64,000 nucleotides of DNA from a virus, in the IMG/VR virus record IMGVR_UViG_3300032331_000486, positions 1-64,000 of that record; one strand, 5' to 3'. Position numbers and translations under genes: made by a program. Each line of letters opens with the position of its first letter. Positions within the stretch are counted from its first letter, which is position 1. The notes beneath the pieces were generated by a model. The model worked only from the letters and a program-made list of their open reading frames with translations. It was not told where the DNA came from and ran no database searches. This document shows, in pieces, positions 22,023-29,700 of this stretch.

Positions 22023-22457
22023 CTACCCTGTAATTTTTTTAAATTTATCTACATTTAACATGACACAAGGCTCTATGTCTTGCCAGTCATTCCTGTCTGT
22101 TCTCCCGCGTACAGATACGCTATCGGGGGAAAACTTTGTCTCTTTCATTTGATACAGCCCCTCGGGCGCCTTCACAATCAAAATAAAAGGGATCAGGCTG
22201 GCCTCACAAAGTTGTTTGGCTGCAGCCCATTTGCCGACGCTCATCATGTAGCCGCCCATACTGCCAATACGCTCCATTGAGTATTTTCTGATTTTGAGCT
22301 CTGCATATGCTAAAGCCACATCATTTCTGGAAATTACAAAATCTAGGTGGTATCTGATAGGAAGCTTTACAAACTTGCAGTTCCACTTATCTTCTAGCAT
22401 TTTGGCAACATCTGCCTCTCCATTTAGATCGGCGCTTGTTTCGTAGAGTGGCCTCAA
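22023..22457 (-). CDS. Putative PD-(D/E)XK-type nuclease-like protein
   Basis: The 144-residue product has the order expected for a small PD-(D/E)XK fold: an N-terminal helix, LPIRYHLDFVISRNDVALAY with an Asp, AELKIRKYS (E-x-K), and a following helix with SVGKWAAAKQL. This matches phage proteins that resemble restriction-endonuclease-like or VRR-type nucleases. It overlaps the RuvC-like gene by 4 nt, so a role in DNA-junction or end processing is likely. Catalysis is inferred from motif order only. Confidence 0.6.
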   Translation of the reverse strand: MRPLYETSADLNGEADVAKMLEDKWNCKFVKLPIRYHLDFVISRNDVALAYAELKIRKYSMERIGSMGGYMMSVGKWAAAKQLCEASLIPFILIVKAPEGLYQMKETKFSPDSVSVRGRTDRNDWQDIEPCVMLNVDKFKKITG

Positions 22458-22930
22458 GGTTTGTCTCCTTCTACCCCGTAATAAGCGATCAGAGCTGCAT
22501 CAGCAAATGCCTGACCAGCGCCCTTTTTGTCTAACTCCCTCCAGTCAGGCCACATCTGTATAGCCCGCGATCTGGCTGCATCTTTGTCTGTACCGATAAG
22601 CCCAGCGCGCTTCTTCCATGCTTGAGGTGGAACAAGTTCCACTGGCATCTTGAACGCCCCCAATATGCCGGCGATTACTCCACAGGAATGCCCAAAACTA
22701 AACATCGATGAAACCCCTTGCCCCGGCATTGCCCCTACTTGTTCTACATAGACCTGTACAGGGACATAACTGGCTGAGTAAGGCCTGAGCATAGCCGCCA
22801 ACGCGCTTGCGTTCACTCTGGAACTCTTACCAATCTTCATGATGGGCATACGAAATGCGTCCGATGGTTGGCCGTTGTAGAGCACCACGATAGCCCCTGA
22901 AACGCCGGGGTCGATACCTATTTTTCGCAT
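22454..22930 (-). CDS. RuvC-like Holliday junction resolvase
   Basis: The start is the ATG behind AAGGAAAA, giving 158 residues. The N-terminus MRKIGIDPGVSGAIVVL holds the first catalytic Asp (residue 7). VYVEQVGAMPGQGVSSMFSF gives Glu63. AGQAFADAALIAYYG gives Asp144. These are the RNase H-fold RuvC acidic residues in correct order. It should resolve branched DNA before packaging. It diverges from the nuclease/ERF operon on plus. Confidence 0.85.
   Translation of the reverse strand: MRKIGIDPGVSGAIVVLYNGQPSDAFRMPIMKIGKSSRVNASALAAMLRPYSASYVPVQVYVEQVGAMPGQGVSSMFSFGHSCGVIAGILGAFKMPVELVPPQAWKKRAGLIGTDKDAARSRAIQMWPDWRELDKKGAGQAFADAALIAYYGVEGDKP
22628..22641. repeat. Dispersed palindrome TGGAACAAGTTCCA inside the RuvC-like gene
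   Basis: An exact 14-bp copy. In the RuvC-like gene it encodes VELVP. Member of the set at 8856, 10274, 35162, 38975 and 46227. Confidence 0.6.
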
Positions 22931-22956
22931 ACTTTTCCTTGGTAAATAAAAAAAAC

Positions 22957-22986
22957 TTGCAAGACATGAAAGAACATGGGTACAAT
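22957..22986 (+). promoter_or_regulatory. Promoter for the rightward recombination operon
   Basis: TTGCAA (22957-22962) and TACAAT (22981-22986) are separated by 18 nt, in the 87-bp divergent gap between the RuvC-like gene and the nuclease gene. Box matches are four of six and five of six. Confidence 0.5.
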
Positions 22987-23017
22987 GTGTTGCCATTCTA
23001 CATTAAAGGAGCAAATC

Positions 23018-23902
23018 GTGATCATCACGAACAAGTTCAACCTACCGCAGACCTTTGTGAACATCATGAAGCGTCCTACCTACTCTAAGGGCAGAGCACA
23101 CCTCTCAGCCACAGAGATCATCAACAGCCCGCGTATTGTGCTCTTGCGTAAGAAGCATGAGGACAAGATCGAGAGCGACGTAACAGAGATGGTTTGGTCT
23201 ATCTTTGGCACAGCGATCCACGGCGTCCTCGAGCACGGCAAGGACGAGAACCACCTAGTCGAAGAGCGTATCAGCACAACGCTCGACGGCTGGAATATCT
23301 CGGGCGCGATTGACTTACAGATCGTCAACGAAGACGGCTCTATCACCATCAATGACTACAAGACATGCGCCGCTTGGTCAGTTATGAATGAGAAGATTGA
23401 CTGGGAGTACCAGCTCAACATCTACGCATGGCTGGTTGAGAAGGTGAAACAAGTTCCAGTGACCAAGCTGGAGATCGTGGCCGTAATACGCGATTGGAGC
23501 CGTCGTGATGCGGCTACCAAGCAGAACTACCCAGACGCCCCGATCAAGGTCATACCGATCAATCTGTGGCCATTTGAGCAACGCGAGCAGTTCATCCAAG
23601 AAAGGATAACCCTCCACTCAAACGCCCTGTTTGAATCGGAGACGGGGGAGGAGCTGCCACCCTGTACACCAGAAGAGATGTGGGAAAAGCAAACCACCTA
23701 CGCCGTCAAGAAGAAGGGCGGAGTCAAGGCTAGGAACGTATGCCCCACAGAAGAAGAGGCCAACGCCAAGCTGGCTGAGTACGGCAAAGACTACGAGATA
23801 GAAGTGCGCCTTGGCGAGAGAACCCGCTGTGCCAACTTTTGTTCAGTCAAAACATTTTGTTCACAGTGGGAGGAATATGTTCTTCAACAACAGCAAGGCT
23901 AA
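23018..23902 (+). CDS. PD-(D/E)XK exonuclease, Cas4/RecB-like
   Basis: The GTG start behind AAAGGAG gives 294 residues; a longer reading from 22976 lacks a ribosome site and overlaps the promoter. Motifs of the RecB/Cas4 family are in order: HLSATEIINSPRIVLL, FGTAIHGVLEHGK (motif-I His), ISGAIDLQIVNEDGSITIND (Asp), YKTCAAW (D-Y-K), YQLNIYAWLVE (Gln/Tyr). C-terminal Cys residues (RCANFCSVKTFC, with C at about 245) could bind an iron-sulfur cluster as in Cas4. It probably resects DNA ends for the downstream ERF annealase. Confidence 0.8.
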   Translation: MIITNKFNLPQTFVNIMKRPTYSKGRAHLSATEIINSPRIVLLRKKHEDKIESDVTEMVWSIFGTAIHGVLEHGKDENHLVEERISTTLDGWNISGAIDLQIVNEDGSITINDYKTCAAWSVMNEKIDWEYQLNIYAWLVEKVKQVPVTKLEIVAVIRDWSRRDAATKQNYPDAPIKVIPINLWPFEQREQFIQERITLHSNALFESETGEELPPCTPEEMWEKQTTYAVKKKGGVKARNVCPTEEEANAKLAEYGKDYEIEVRLGERTRCANFCSVKTFCSQWEEYVLQQQQG

Positions 23903-24041
23903 CTGCCAAAAGATATGGAGGCTCCATGGATGGGTGCCTCCGACAGAGTACAGAACAGACTATCTGTTCTTACACAGGTGGGGTACCAAACTAGATGGCA
24001 CCCCGAAACGTAAAACTGGCCCTAAAGGAAAGAGATCATGA
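23877..24041 (+). CDS. Small basic protein, unknown
   Basis: The start is the ATG behind GGAGGAAT, giving 54 residues (MFFNNSKANCQKIWRLHGWV). The first half resembles the short phage motif WRLxGWVPPTE; the tail is Lys/Arg-rich (KRKTGPKGKRS). It overlaps the nuclease gene by 26 nt. It may bind DNA and assist recombination. Confidence 0.55.
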   Translation: MFFNNSKANCQKIWRLHGWVPPTEYRTDYLFLHRWGTKLDGTPKRKTGPKGKRS

Positions 24042-24337
24042 ACTTTAACCTAACCATACAGTCGGAAGACTTACCCTTCATCATCGAGGCAATCAAGCTA
24101 CGCACCATGTCTTTGATTAGCAACTTGGAAATGCAAGTTCGCGATATCAAACAAGCGCGTCAAGCTATTGAAAAAGCTCAGGCAACCCCGACAGAGGTTG
24201 TAAAAGAAGCTATCAAGGAAAAAGTTATTCCGGAATTCACTCCGGTTAGAAAAGCCCCATTTGGCTACAAGAAAGACGGCACACCTAGAAAGCGCGCTGG
24301 ACGCCCGCCAAACAACATGTTTAACTTACCCTTCTGA
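24038..24337 (+). CDS. Small protein with AT-hook-like tail
   Basis: The 99-residue product has an N-terminal helical half (MNFNLTIQSEDLPFIIEAIK) and a basic C-terminal segment (FGYKKDGTPRKRAGRPPNNM) containing an AGRPP core like an AT-hook. That suggests DNA binding. It is ATGA-linked to the gene before it and sits upstream of the annealase gene. Confidence 0.55.
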   Translation: MNFNLTIQSEDLPFIIEAIKLRTMSLISNLEMQVRDIKQARQAIEKAQATPTEVVKEAIKEKVIPEFTPVRKAPFGYKKDGTPRKRAGRPPNNMFNLPF

Positions 24338-24558
24338 TGGAAGTTAGACAGATGCGACCAGACTACACCATGAAGTTTACTAACCCAGAGGGACAGATCA
24401 TTGGGACATTGGACTTCAATGGCTGGGTCATGACGTTTGATGGCGCTGCAGAAGAGAGCGCTATCAATTTCTTCCACCTAGTCTCGCAGATGTTCTCGAA
24501 GCGTCTGGACGAGGAATATCAACGCGGTCTAACAGAAAGAAAACATGACAGTATTTAG
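24337..24558 (+). CDS. Small protein, unknown
   Basis: The 73-residue product begins at a TGATG overlap; an ATG five codons later is an alternative start. It has a short beta-sheet (GQIIGTLDFNGWVMTFDGAA) then a helix (NFFHLVSQMFSKRLDEEYQR). The FNGWVMTFDG pattern is common in uncharacterised phage proteins near recombinases. It overlaps the ERF gene by 14 nt. Confidence 0.55.
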   Translation: MEVRQMRPDYTMKFTNPEGQIIGTLDFNGWVMTFDGAAEESAINFFHLVSQMFSKRLDEEYQRGLTERKHDSI

Positions 24559-25225
24559 AAAACTCCAAGCCGTGAGACATGAGCTGGTCAACTCGGGAAT
24601 CAAGAAGACTGGCCACAACGCATTTGGCGGTTGGAACTATTACGAGCTGGGCGACTTCATCCCTACAGCCCACAAGCTGTTCGATGCAGTAGGCCTGTGC
24701 GGTGTTGTTCGGTTTAGCGATATCGCAAGCCTGACAATCTACGATACAGATGACGGCTCATCCGTTGTCTTTACAAGCCCCATCGTCTATGCAGAAGCGG
24801 CAAAAGGCCAGCCCATCCAGCTCCTCGGTAGCACACACACCTACATTCGGAGGTACCTCTGGTTGCTGGCGCTCGAGCTCGTCGAAGCCGATTCAGTGGA
24901 CGCTGAGAAGCAAGTAGAGAAAAAGGAAACGATCAAGATCGATCCACCTAAGCCAAAGCAAAAGCCTTTGCCTATCCCACCACCATTCAAGAACGACATG
25001 GTTCAGTGGGAGATCAAAGTAACTGAAAGCACCGAAGCCAACTGGGGCGACATCGTTATGGATGCAGCCAAGGTTTGCTTGGAGCTAACCAAATCGGCTG
25101 AAGATGTGCAGAACATTTTCAAGACGAACCGAACTCTCTTTGACAAACTCAAAGTTGAGCACCCCGAGCAGTACGACGAATTGCTCGACCTGTTTAAAAA
25201 AGAAAAACTGTCCTTTAAGGAGTAA
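24545..25225 (+). CDS. ERF-family single-strand annealing protein
   Basis: The 226-residue product shows the ERF core: KLQAVRHELVNSGIKKTGHN, then FGGWNYYELGDFIPTAHKLF and GSTHTYIRRYLWLLALELVE. The Y-x-L-x-D and R-R-Y-L positions are the family's signature residues. A Pro-rich linker (PPKPKQKPLPIPPPF) joins a C-terminal helical domain that likely contacts SSB or other partners. It should anneal complementary strands during replication-linked recombination, with the upstream nuclease. Confidence 0.85.
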   Translation: MTVFRKLQAVRHELVNSGIKKTGHNAFGGWNYYELGDFIPTAHKLFDAVGLCGVVRFSDIASLTIYDTDDGSSVVFTSPIVYAEAAKGQPIQLLGSTHTYIRRYLWLLALELVEADSVDAEKQVEKKETIKIDPPKPKQKPLPIPPPFKNDMVQWEIKVTESTEANWGDIVMDAAKVCLELTKSAEDVQNIFKTNRTLFDKLKVEHPEQYDELLDLFKKEKLSFKE

Positions 25226-25228
25226 ACC

Positions 25229-25489
25229 ATGGACTATCCAAATCGCGGCACCTTGTGGATGAACAAGTACAAGAAGAAAGATATTCAGCCTGACATGACG
25301 GGCGATATCAAGATCGAGCTTGAGCTGATGAAGCAACTCATAGCTAGCGCTGAGTCTGATCACGTTGTCATTAAGCTTGATGCTTGGGTCAGCCGTGACA
25401 AAGACGGCAACCGCAAGGTTGGCTTGAAGATCAACACCTACAAGAAAGAAGAAGGATCAACTGCAGGAAAGGATCCTTGGGATGACTGA
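25229..25489 (+). CDS. Small protein after the annealase, possible OB/beta-barrel fold
   Basis: The 86-residue product begins MDYPNRGTLWMNKYKKKDIQ and contains KLDAWVSRDKDGNRKVGLKI followed by a Lys-rich tail ending DPWDD. The pattern GTLW-N-KKK, DxTGxI resembles DUF736-like or SSB-like small phage proteins, and the acidic DPWDD end recalls SSB C-termini. A single-strand-DNA binding role is plausible but unproven. Confidence 0.55.
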   Translation: MDYPNRGTLWMNKYKKKDIQPDMTGDIKIELELMKQLIASAESDHVVIKLDAWVSRDKDGNRKVGLKINTYKKEEGSTAGKDPWDD

Positions 25490-25907
25490 TAACACCATTC
25501 AGTTTGAAGGTGTCAAGATGGGTTTGAAACAATCCAAGGACGGCTATGTGCTGACCTTGGCTGTTCACCCAGATGAGCTACCAGACGCGATGATGCGAGA
25601 CTTTGTTGGCTCGCGTTACGTTGTCGTGATGGTTCGTCTGGGTGACGATGAGCAACCCATGACCCGAGAGAACGAGTTCCCCGGAGATCACGCCGTTAAG
25701 ATGGCCGGTATCCTTTGCCGAGATCCTGAGTTCTGGGACTGGCTACACGCCAAGGAGTGGCTCATGGAGAAGAACGAGAAGGCTTGTTCTGAGTGGATTT
25801 ACTCCTACATTGGTATTGAGTCCCGCAAGGAGCTCAAGACCAATCAAGAGGCGCGCGAGTTATTTAACAGACTAAAAGCCAGTTTCGAGGCTTGGAGAAA
25901 CCAATGA
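25482..25907 (+). CDS. Conserved-type phage protein, unknown
   Basis: The 141-residue product begins with a beta-rich half (GVKMGLKQSKDGYVLTLAVH, PDELPDAMMRDFVGSRYVVV) and ends in helices with a WDWLHAKEWLM segment. This layout is common next to recombinases in phages. No catalytic motif is seen. It overlaps both neighbours. Confidence 0.6.
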   Translation: MTDNTIQFEGVKMGLKQSKDGYVLTLAVHPDELPDAMMRDFVGSRYVVVMVRLGDDEQPMTRENEFPGDHAVKMAGILCRDPEFWDWLHAKEWLMEKNEKACSEWIYSYIGIESRKELKTNQEARELFNRLKASFEAWRNQ

Positions 25908-26176
25908 AAAACCTAGTACCCTATAGCGTGTACTTGCCAGTTGAGTACTACGACAAAATTAAAGAGCTGGCTAAAGAACGAAAGGCTTCTAGCACTGTTA
26001 GAGACGCCATTTGTATGATCTTGGACGGCGATGACAAATTCCAAGCTGGCTATAACAAAGCCATCAAGGACGCCATAAAAGAGATTGACGCCATTAAGGA
26101 GATCGAGCATATTGCCATACGCGGGAAGTACTTAAACGACCTGTTGGCAACTCAGCTCAAACAATTGGGGGCATAG
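25904..26176 (+). CDS. Ribbon-helix-helix-like DNA-binding protein
   Basis: The start is the ATG overlapping the previous stop, giving 90 residues. The opening VPYSVYLPVEYYDKIKELAK then ERKASSTVRDAI fits the CopG/Arc strand-helix-helix pattern. The rest is a long charged helix likely for oligomerisation. It may repress or activate genes in this operon. Confidence 0.6.
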   Translation: MKNLVPYSVYLPVEYYDKIKELAKERKASSTVRDAICMILDGDDKFQAGYNKAIKDAIKEIDAIKEIEHIAIRGKYLNDLLATQLKQLGA

Positions 26177-26368
26177 ATGCCAGACCACGACCAAAACCTA
26201 CGGGATTTGGCCGCCATGTTCGCCATGGTTGGCCTTATTCAAAAGAACTCAGATCCTTTTGAGGTTACGAAAGATGCTTTTATTTACGCCGATCACTACA
26301 TGGACGCACGAAAACAAGATGAGGAGGGAATCGTTGCCATCCCAAAACGAAGAAAAGCCGACGTTTAG
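26177..26368 (+). CDS. Small protein, unknown
   Basis: The 63-residue product (MPDHDQNLRDLAAMFAMVGL) follows GGGGG directly. It is helical and ends in a basic tail (IPKRRKADV). The next gene starts inside it. No family is recognised. Confidence 0.55.
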   Translation: MPDHDQNLRDLAAMFAMVGLIQKNSDPFEVTKDAFIYADHYMDARKQDEEGIVAIPKRRKADV

Positions 26369-26519
26369 GGTGTATGGAAAAAGGTTCTGCGCCACCTGCG
26401 GGTACTCCAAGAACTTGGATACTGGCAGGGTCGTAGATTACAGAACAGACCGATGGGTTTGTTTCCCATGTTTAGAGAATCCACCACCCAAAGATGTATC
26501 GGAACAAGAAACTGACTGA
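26334..26519 (+). CDS. Small zinc-ribbon protein with TTG start
   Basis: A TTG preceded by GAGGAGGGAA is the best-supported start, giving 61 residues. Cys pairs CATCG and CFPC with a spacing of about 22 residues form a zinc ribbon (RFCATCGYSKNLDTG, RWVCFPCLENPP). It overlaps both neighbours. It is likely a nucleic-acid-binding accessory factor. Confidence 0.5.
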   Translation: MPSQNEEKPTFRVYGKRFCATCGYSKNLDTGRVVDYRTDRWVCFPCLENPPPKDVSEQETD

Positions 26520-26781
26520 CGCTGCCCGCTTGCTACCTTGCCAACACTGTGGAACAAGTGACGGCACTGTAGTAGCGGCGCACTCCAACCAGCTGCGCGA
26601 CGGCAAAGGACGAGGGCTCAAGGCTCACGACTACCGAATCGCATCTTTATGCTACAAGTGCCACGCTGATCTAGACCAAGGCGCTAGACTGAATAAAGTC
26701 CAGAGAGTTGAAATGTGGGAAGACGCCCATCGCAAAACGATAGGCCTCTTCTTTGAGATGGGGATTATTGGGCCGCTTTAA
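26494..26781 (+). CDS. YbcO/DUF1364-like HNH-type nuclease
   Basis: The 95-residue product has a CQHCG pair, VVAAHSNQLRDGKGRGLKAH and DYRIASLCYKCHADLDQGAR. The H-x-N...G-x-G-x-K-A-x-D...C-x-x-CH pattern matches the small YbcO/DUF1364 phage nucleases, related to HNH enzymes acting in recombination. It is the last gene of the rightward operon. Its 3' end overlaps the 3' end of the giant gene on minus by 17 nt. Confidence 0.75.
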   Translation: MYRNKKLTDAARLLPCQHCGTSDGTVVAAHSNQLRDGKGRGLKAHDYRIASLCYKCHADLDQGARLNKVQRVEMWEDAHRKTIGLFFEMGIIGPL

Positions 26782-29700
26782 CTTGCTCGTTGAATTTCTT
26801 CATCATTGCAACCTTACGATCCTTCATCTTCTGTATTGTTTCATCAGGCCGATCTCTCTCTTGAGCAACCTTTATTTGCTTGTTTATTTGAGAGATCTGG
26901 TTCTCTAAGTAGTTAGCCCTGTTGTAGTATCTCCACTCTGGATGCTCAGACTTGTAGTCAGCAGTAGGCTCCTTGTTCTTGATCAGGCTTTTGATCTCAT
27001 TCTCATGCTTTGCCAAACGGGTTACGTTGTCATAGAAGTTAGCTGAGATTGCAGCAGGAGAACCAGTCTCTCCCAAGAACTTACCGACGATTGGCACTCT
27101 GTACGTTGGCACCTCCTCTGTAGTACCTTCAGCAATTGCGCCAATATACTGAGCCCCTTTCATGATTTCACGACCAACACCGCCCGTTGCTTGTCCAATC
27201 AGATAATCAATCTCATCAGCGGTATAGTCTATAGATCCCTTGGTGTATTTAGTTCCAGCTGGAGACGATACATAGTTTAAGAACTCAGATATGAACTGAC
27301 TTATTGCGCTTGCACTTTCGCGTGAACGCATGTAGCCCGGAGTTGGATTGGTAGCGCGATCCTCTTTGTAGATCGGACGTCCAAACGCATCCTTGTTTGC
27401 AGCAATTGCGGCAAAAGGATCTGCAACAGTAGGCATAGCCATCTGCCACAAGCTTCCAGAACCAAACGGGTTGAACGCTTCTACAGTCATCGACATGATA
27501 TCGACCACTACGTCAGAAGCACCCTTCTTACTGCTGATGACGCCGTTTTGAGCCAGTATGTACTCAGTGATCAGGCGGCCAAGTCCGGGGAATATGCTGT
27601 AGCCCAAAGGCATTGGGAACACTTTGTATGTGCCGTCGCCAGTTAAGCTAGGAAAGATGAAGTTCTTTGCTTTGATGAACTCAGGAGGATCATCGTCATC
27701 AAACCCAGCCATGGCCATAGCCAACGCTTGAGCAATACCGACCACTACACCACCGACCATGATCTTGCGACCAGCTGGGCCAGCGAGAGTGCGGCCAACT
27801 TTCAATCCACCCTGTACAGAAGCATTAAAAAATGCATACAGAACTTGAATCCACTTGCTGGCTGCACCCTTGCGGTTAAAGTTAACAGTCAGGTCTTTGG
27901 CAATAGCCGCGCCTTCTTGCTCACTTAAACCTAAACCACCATCTGCAACAGACTTAGTTGCAATATCAAAAGCAGCCAGACGGACGGCGTTTTCCATGGT
28001 GTCGTTGTAGTCTGACAACCAACCAAATATGCTATCAGCAATCTGTCTGGCGTTACCACGATCAAGCTTGGCAAGCTCTCTCTCAACAATGGTTAACTTG
28101 TTTTGGCCTTTACTGAACTGTTCTTTAAAGCCAGTCTTACCACCAGCTAGTCTGTATCTGTTGTAGGCATCAACCCAGTATGAGCTGACAGCCTTGCCCT
28201 TACGGGTAGCGCGCAACTCCCTGTATATGGCGGCCATGGCAGGCATAGTGTTTAAAAGCACCTGCGCTTGTTTTCCAGCAAGGGGCGTGTTTGTCAGGTT
28301 AATCGTGGCAGAACCAACGTCGCGTAAGAAGTTCCACGCGCCGAACACTGGGTTGTACTGAGTGTTAACCGCCGCCATCCAACGAGTTGCGCTGCCAACT
28401 ATTCCCAGAACCATGGCAAGCTTTTCAGATTCTAAGTTCTTCAATGTCTCAGCCATACGCAAAGCGCGTGGATCATTACCATTAAAGAAGACATACCAAT
28501 CTTTTCCGTTGACGCGAACAGCCACTACATTTTTACTGTCGCGCAGTGTTGGGTTGACCTTGTATCGGACTAACCCAGTTTTAGGATCAATGCTCGGACT
28601 CTTAGGCTCTTGGAATAAGTTCTGTGCATCCGTGGGGTTTAGACCAAGCCTGATCAGCTCATCTTCAAGCTTCTTCTTGTTCTTGATAGCGTCAGGGTTG
28701 ACGGCCATCCAAAATCCGGGGTTTGGATTTTTAATAACCAGACCAATTAAAGCTTTACCAACCCGCGCAGCTTCTGAATTAATAATGGCTTTCTCGCGTT
28801 GGACGGCAATGTTGGAAACAATATCAACAACATCTTTCAACGAGCCCATGGCTCTTTTACTAAACGGGCCTTTGGTCTGAATGCCTTTGGCTACTCCGCT
28901 ACCAGTGTTGACATAGTCCAAGTCTGCGCGCTTTAAAGGAACATAGTTGGGGTATGTTTGATTCCAAATGTCAATAGTTTCTTGAGTCTCTAGACCGCCC
29001 TCTACTGCAACTTCCTGAGTCCTTCTTACGATAGCGTCAACTTCTTTAGCCAGTGCCTCGAACTTATCCTTCTGGTCTTGGGTTAAGTTGTTCAGGTATG
29101 CGTTTGCATCATCGGTAAAAATGCCAGATCCAGCATCCGGCATGGTTAGATTGATTTTGGCAATCTGAATGTTGTACTCTTCAGCGTGGCGGTTATGGAG
29201 GTACTCCTCCAGCTCGGCCAGCGTGACTTTCTTCTCGCGCATATCTTTCAAGATAGGCAGAAGTTCTTTGTTCAGGAAATCCTGTATGGCCTCTGACGCC
29301 CTACCATGCATCAACGTCTCTTTTGTATAGGCGTCGAAGTTCTCCTGAATTGTTCCAGCGCCTTTCTCAATCTCACGAATAACGTGCTTGAGGTCAACAA
29401 ACTTGTCAGCCAACTGATACTCAATGTTTGTCATGGTTGTTGAGTCTGGCGATGACCACTGAGCTACTGGAGCTGGGCCGCCTTGGTAGTTCCTAGAGAA
29501 GAATGGCTCTGGAGTTCCAAACAACTTAGGTGCAGAGTCTGCTGCAGCTGCAAACTTCTCTGCGTTCTTGAGCAAAGCCAAGATGTCGCTGTCAGAGAAC
29601 TTGATTGTGAAGCCAGCATCTCTGAGCCATCTACGCACAGCTTGGATCACACGTTGTACCAAACCACCATAGAGCCCGCGCTCTGCCATGATGGCCACGA

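Noticed and set aside
23018-23902. CRISPR-linked Cas4
   Set aside because: The nuclease resembles Cas4/RecB, but there is no repeat-spacer array or other cas gene, and the neighbours are phage recombination genes.
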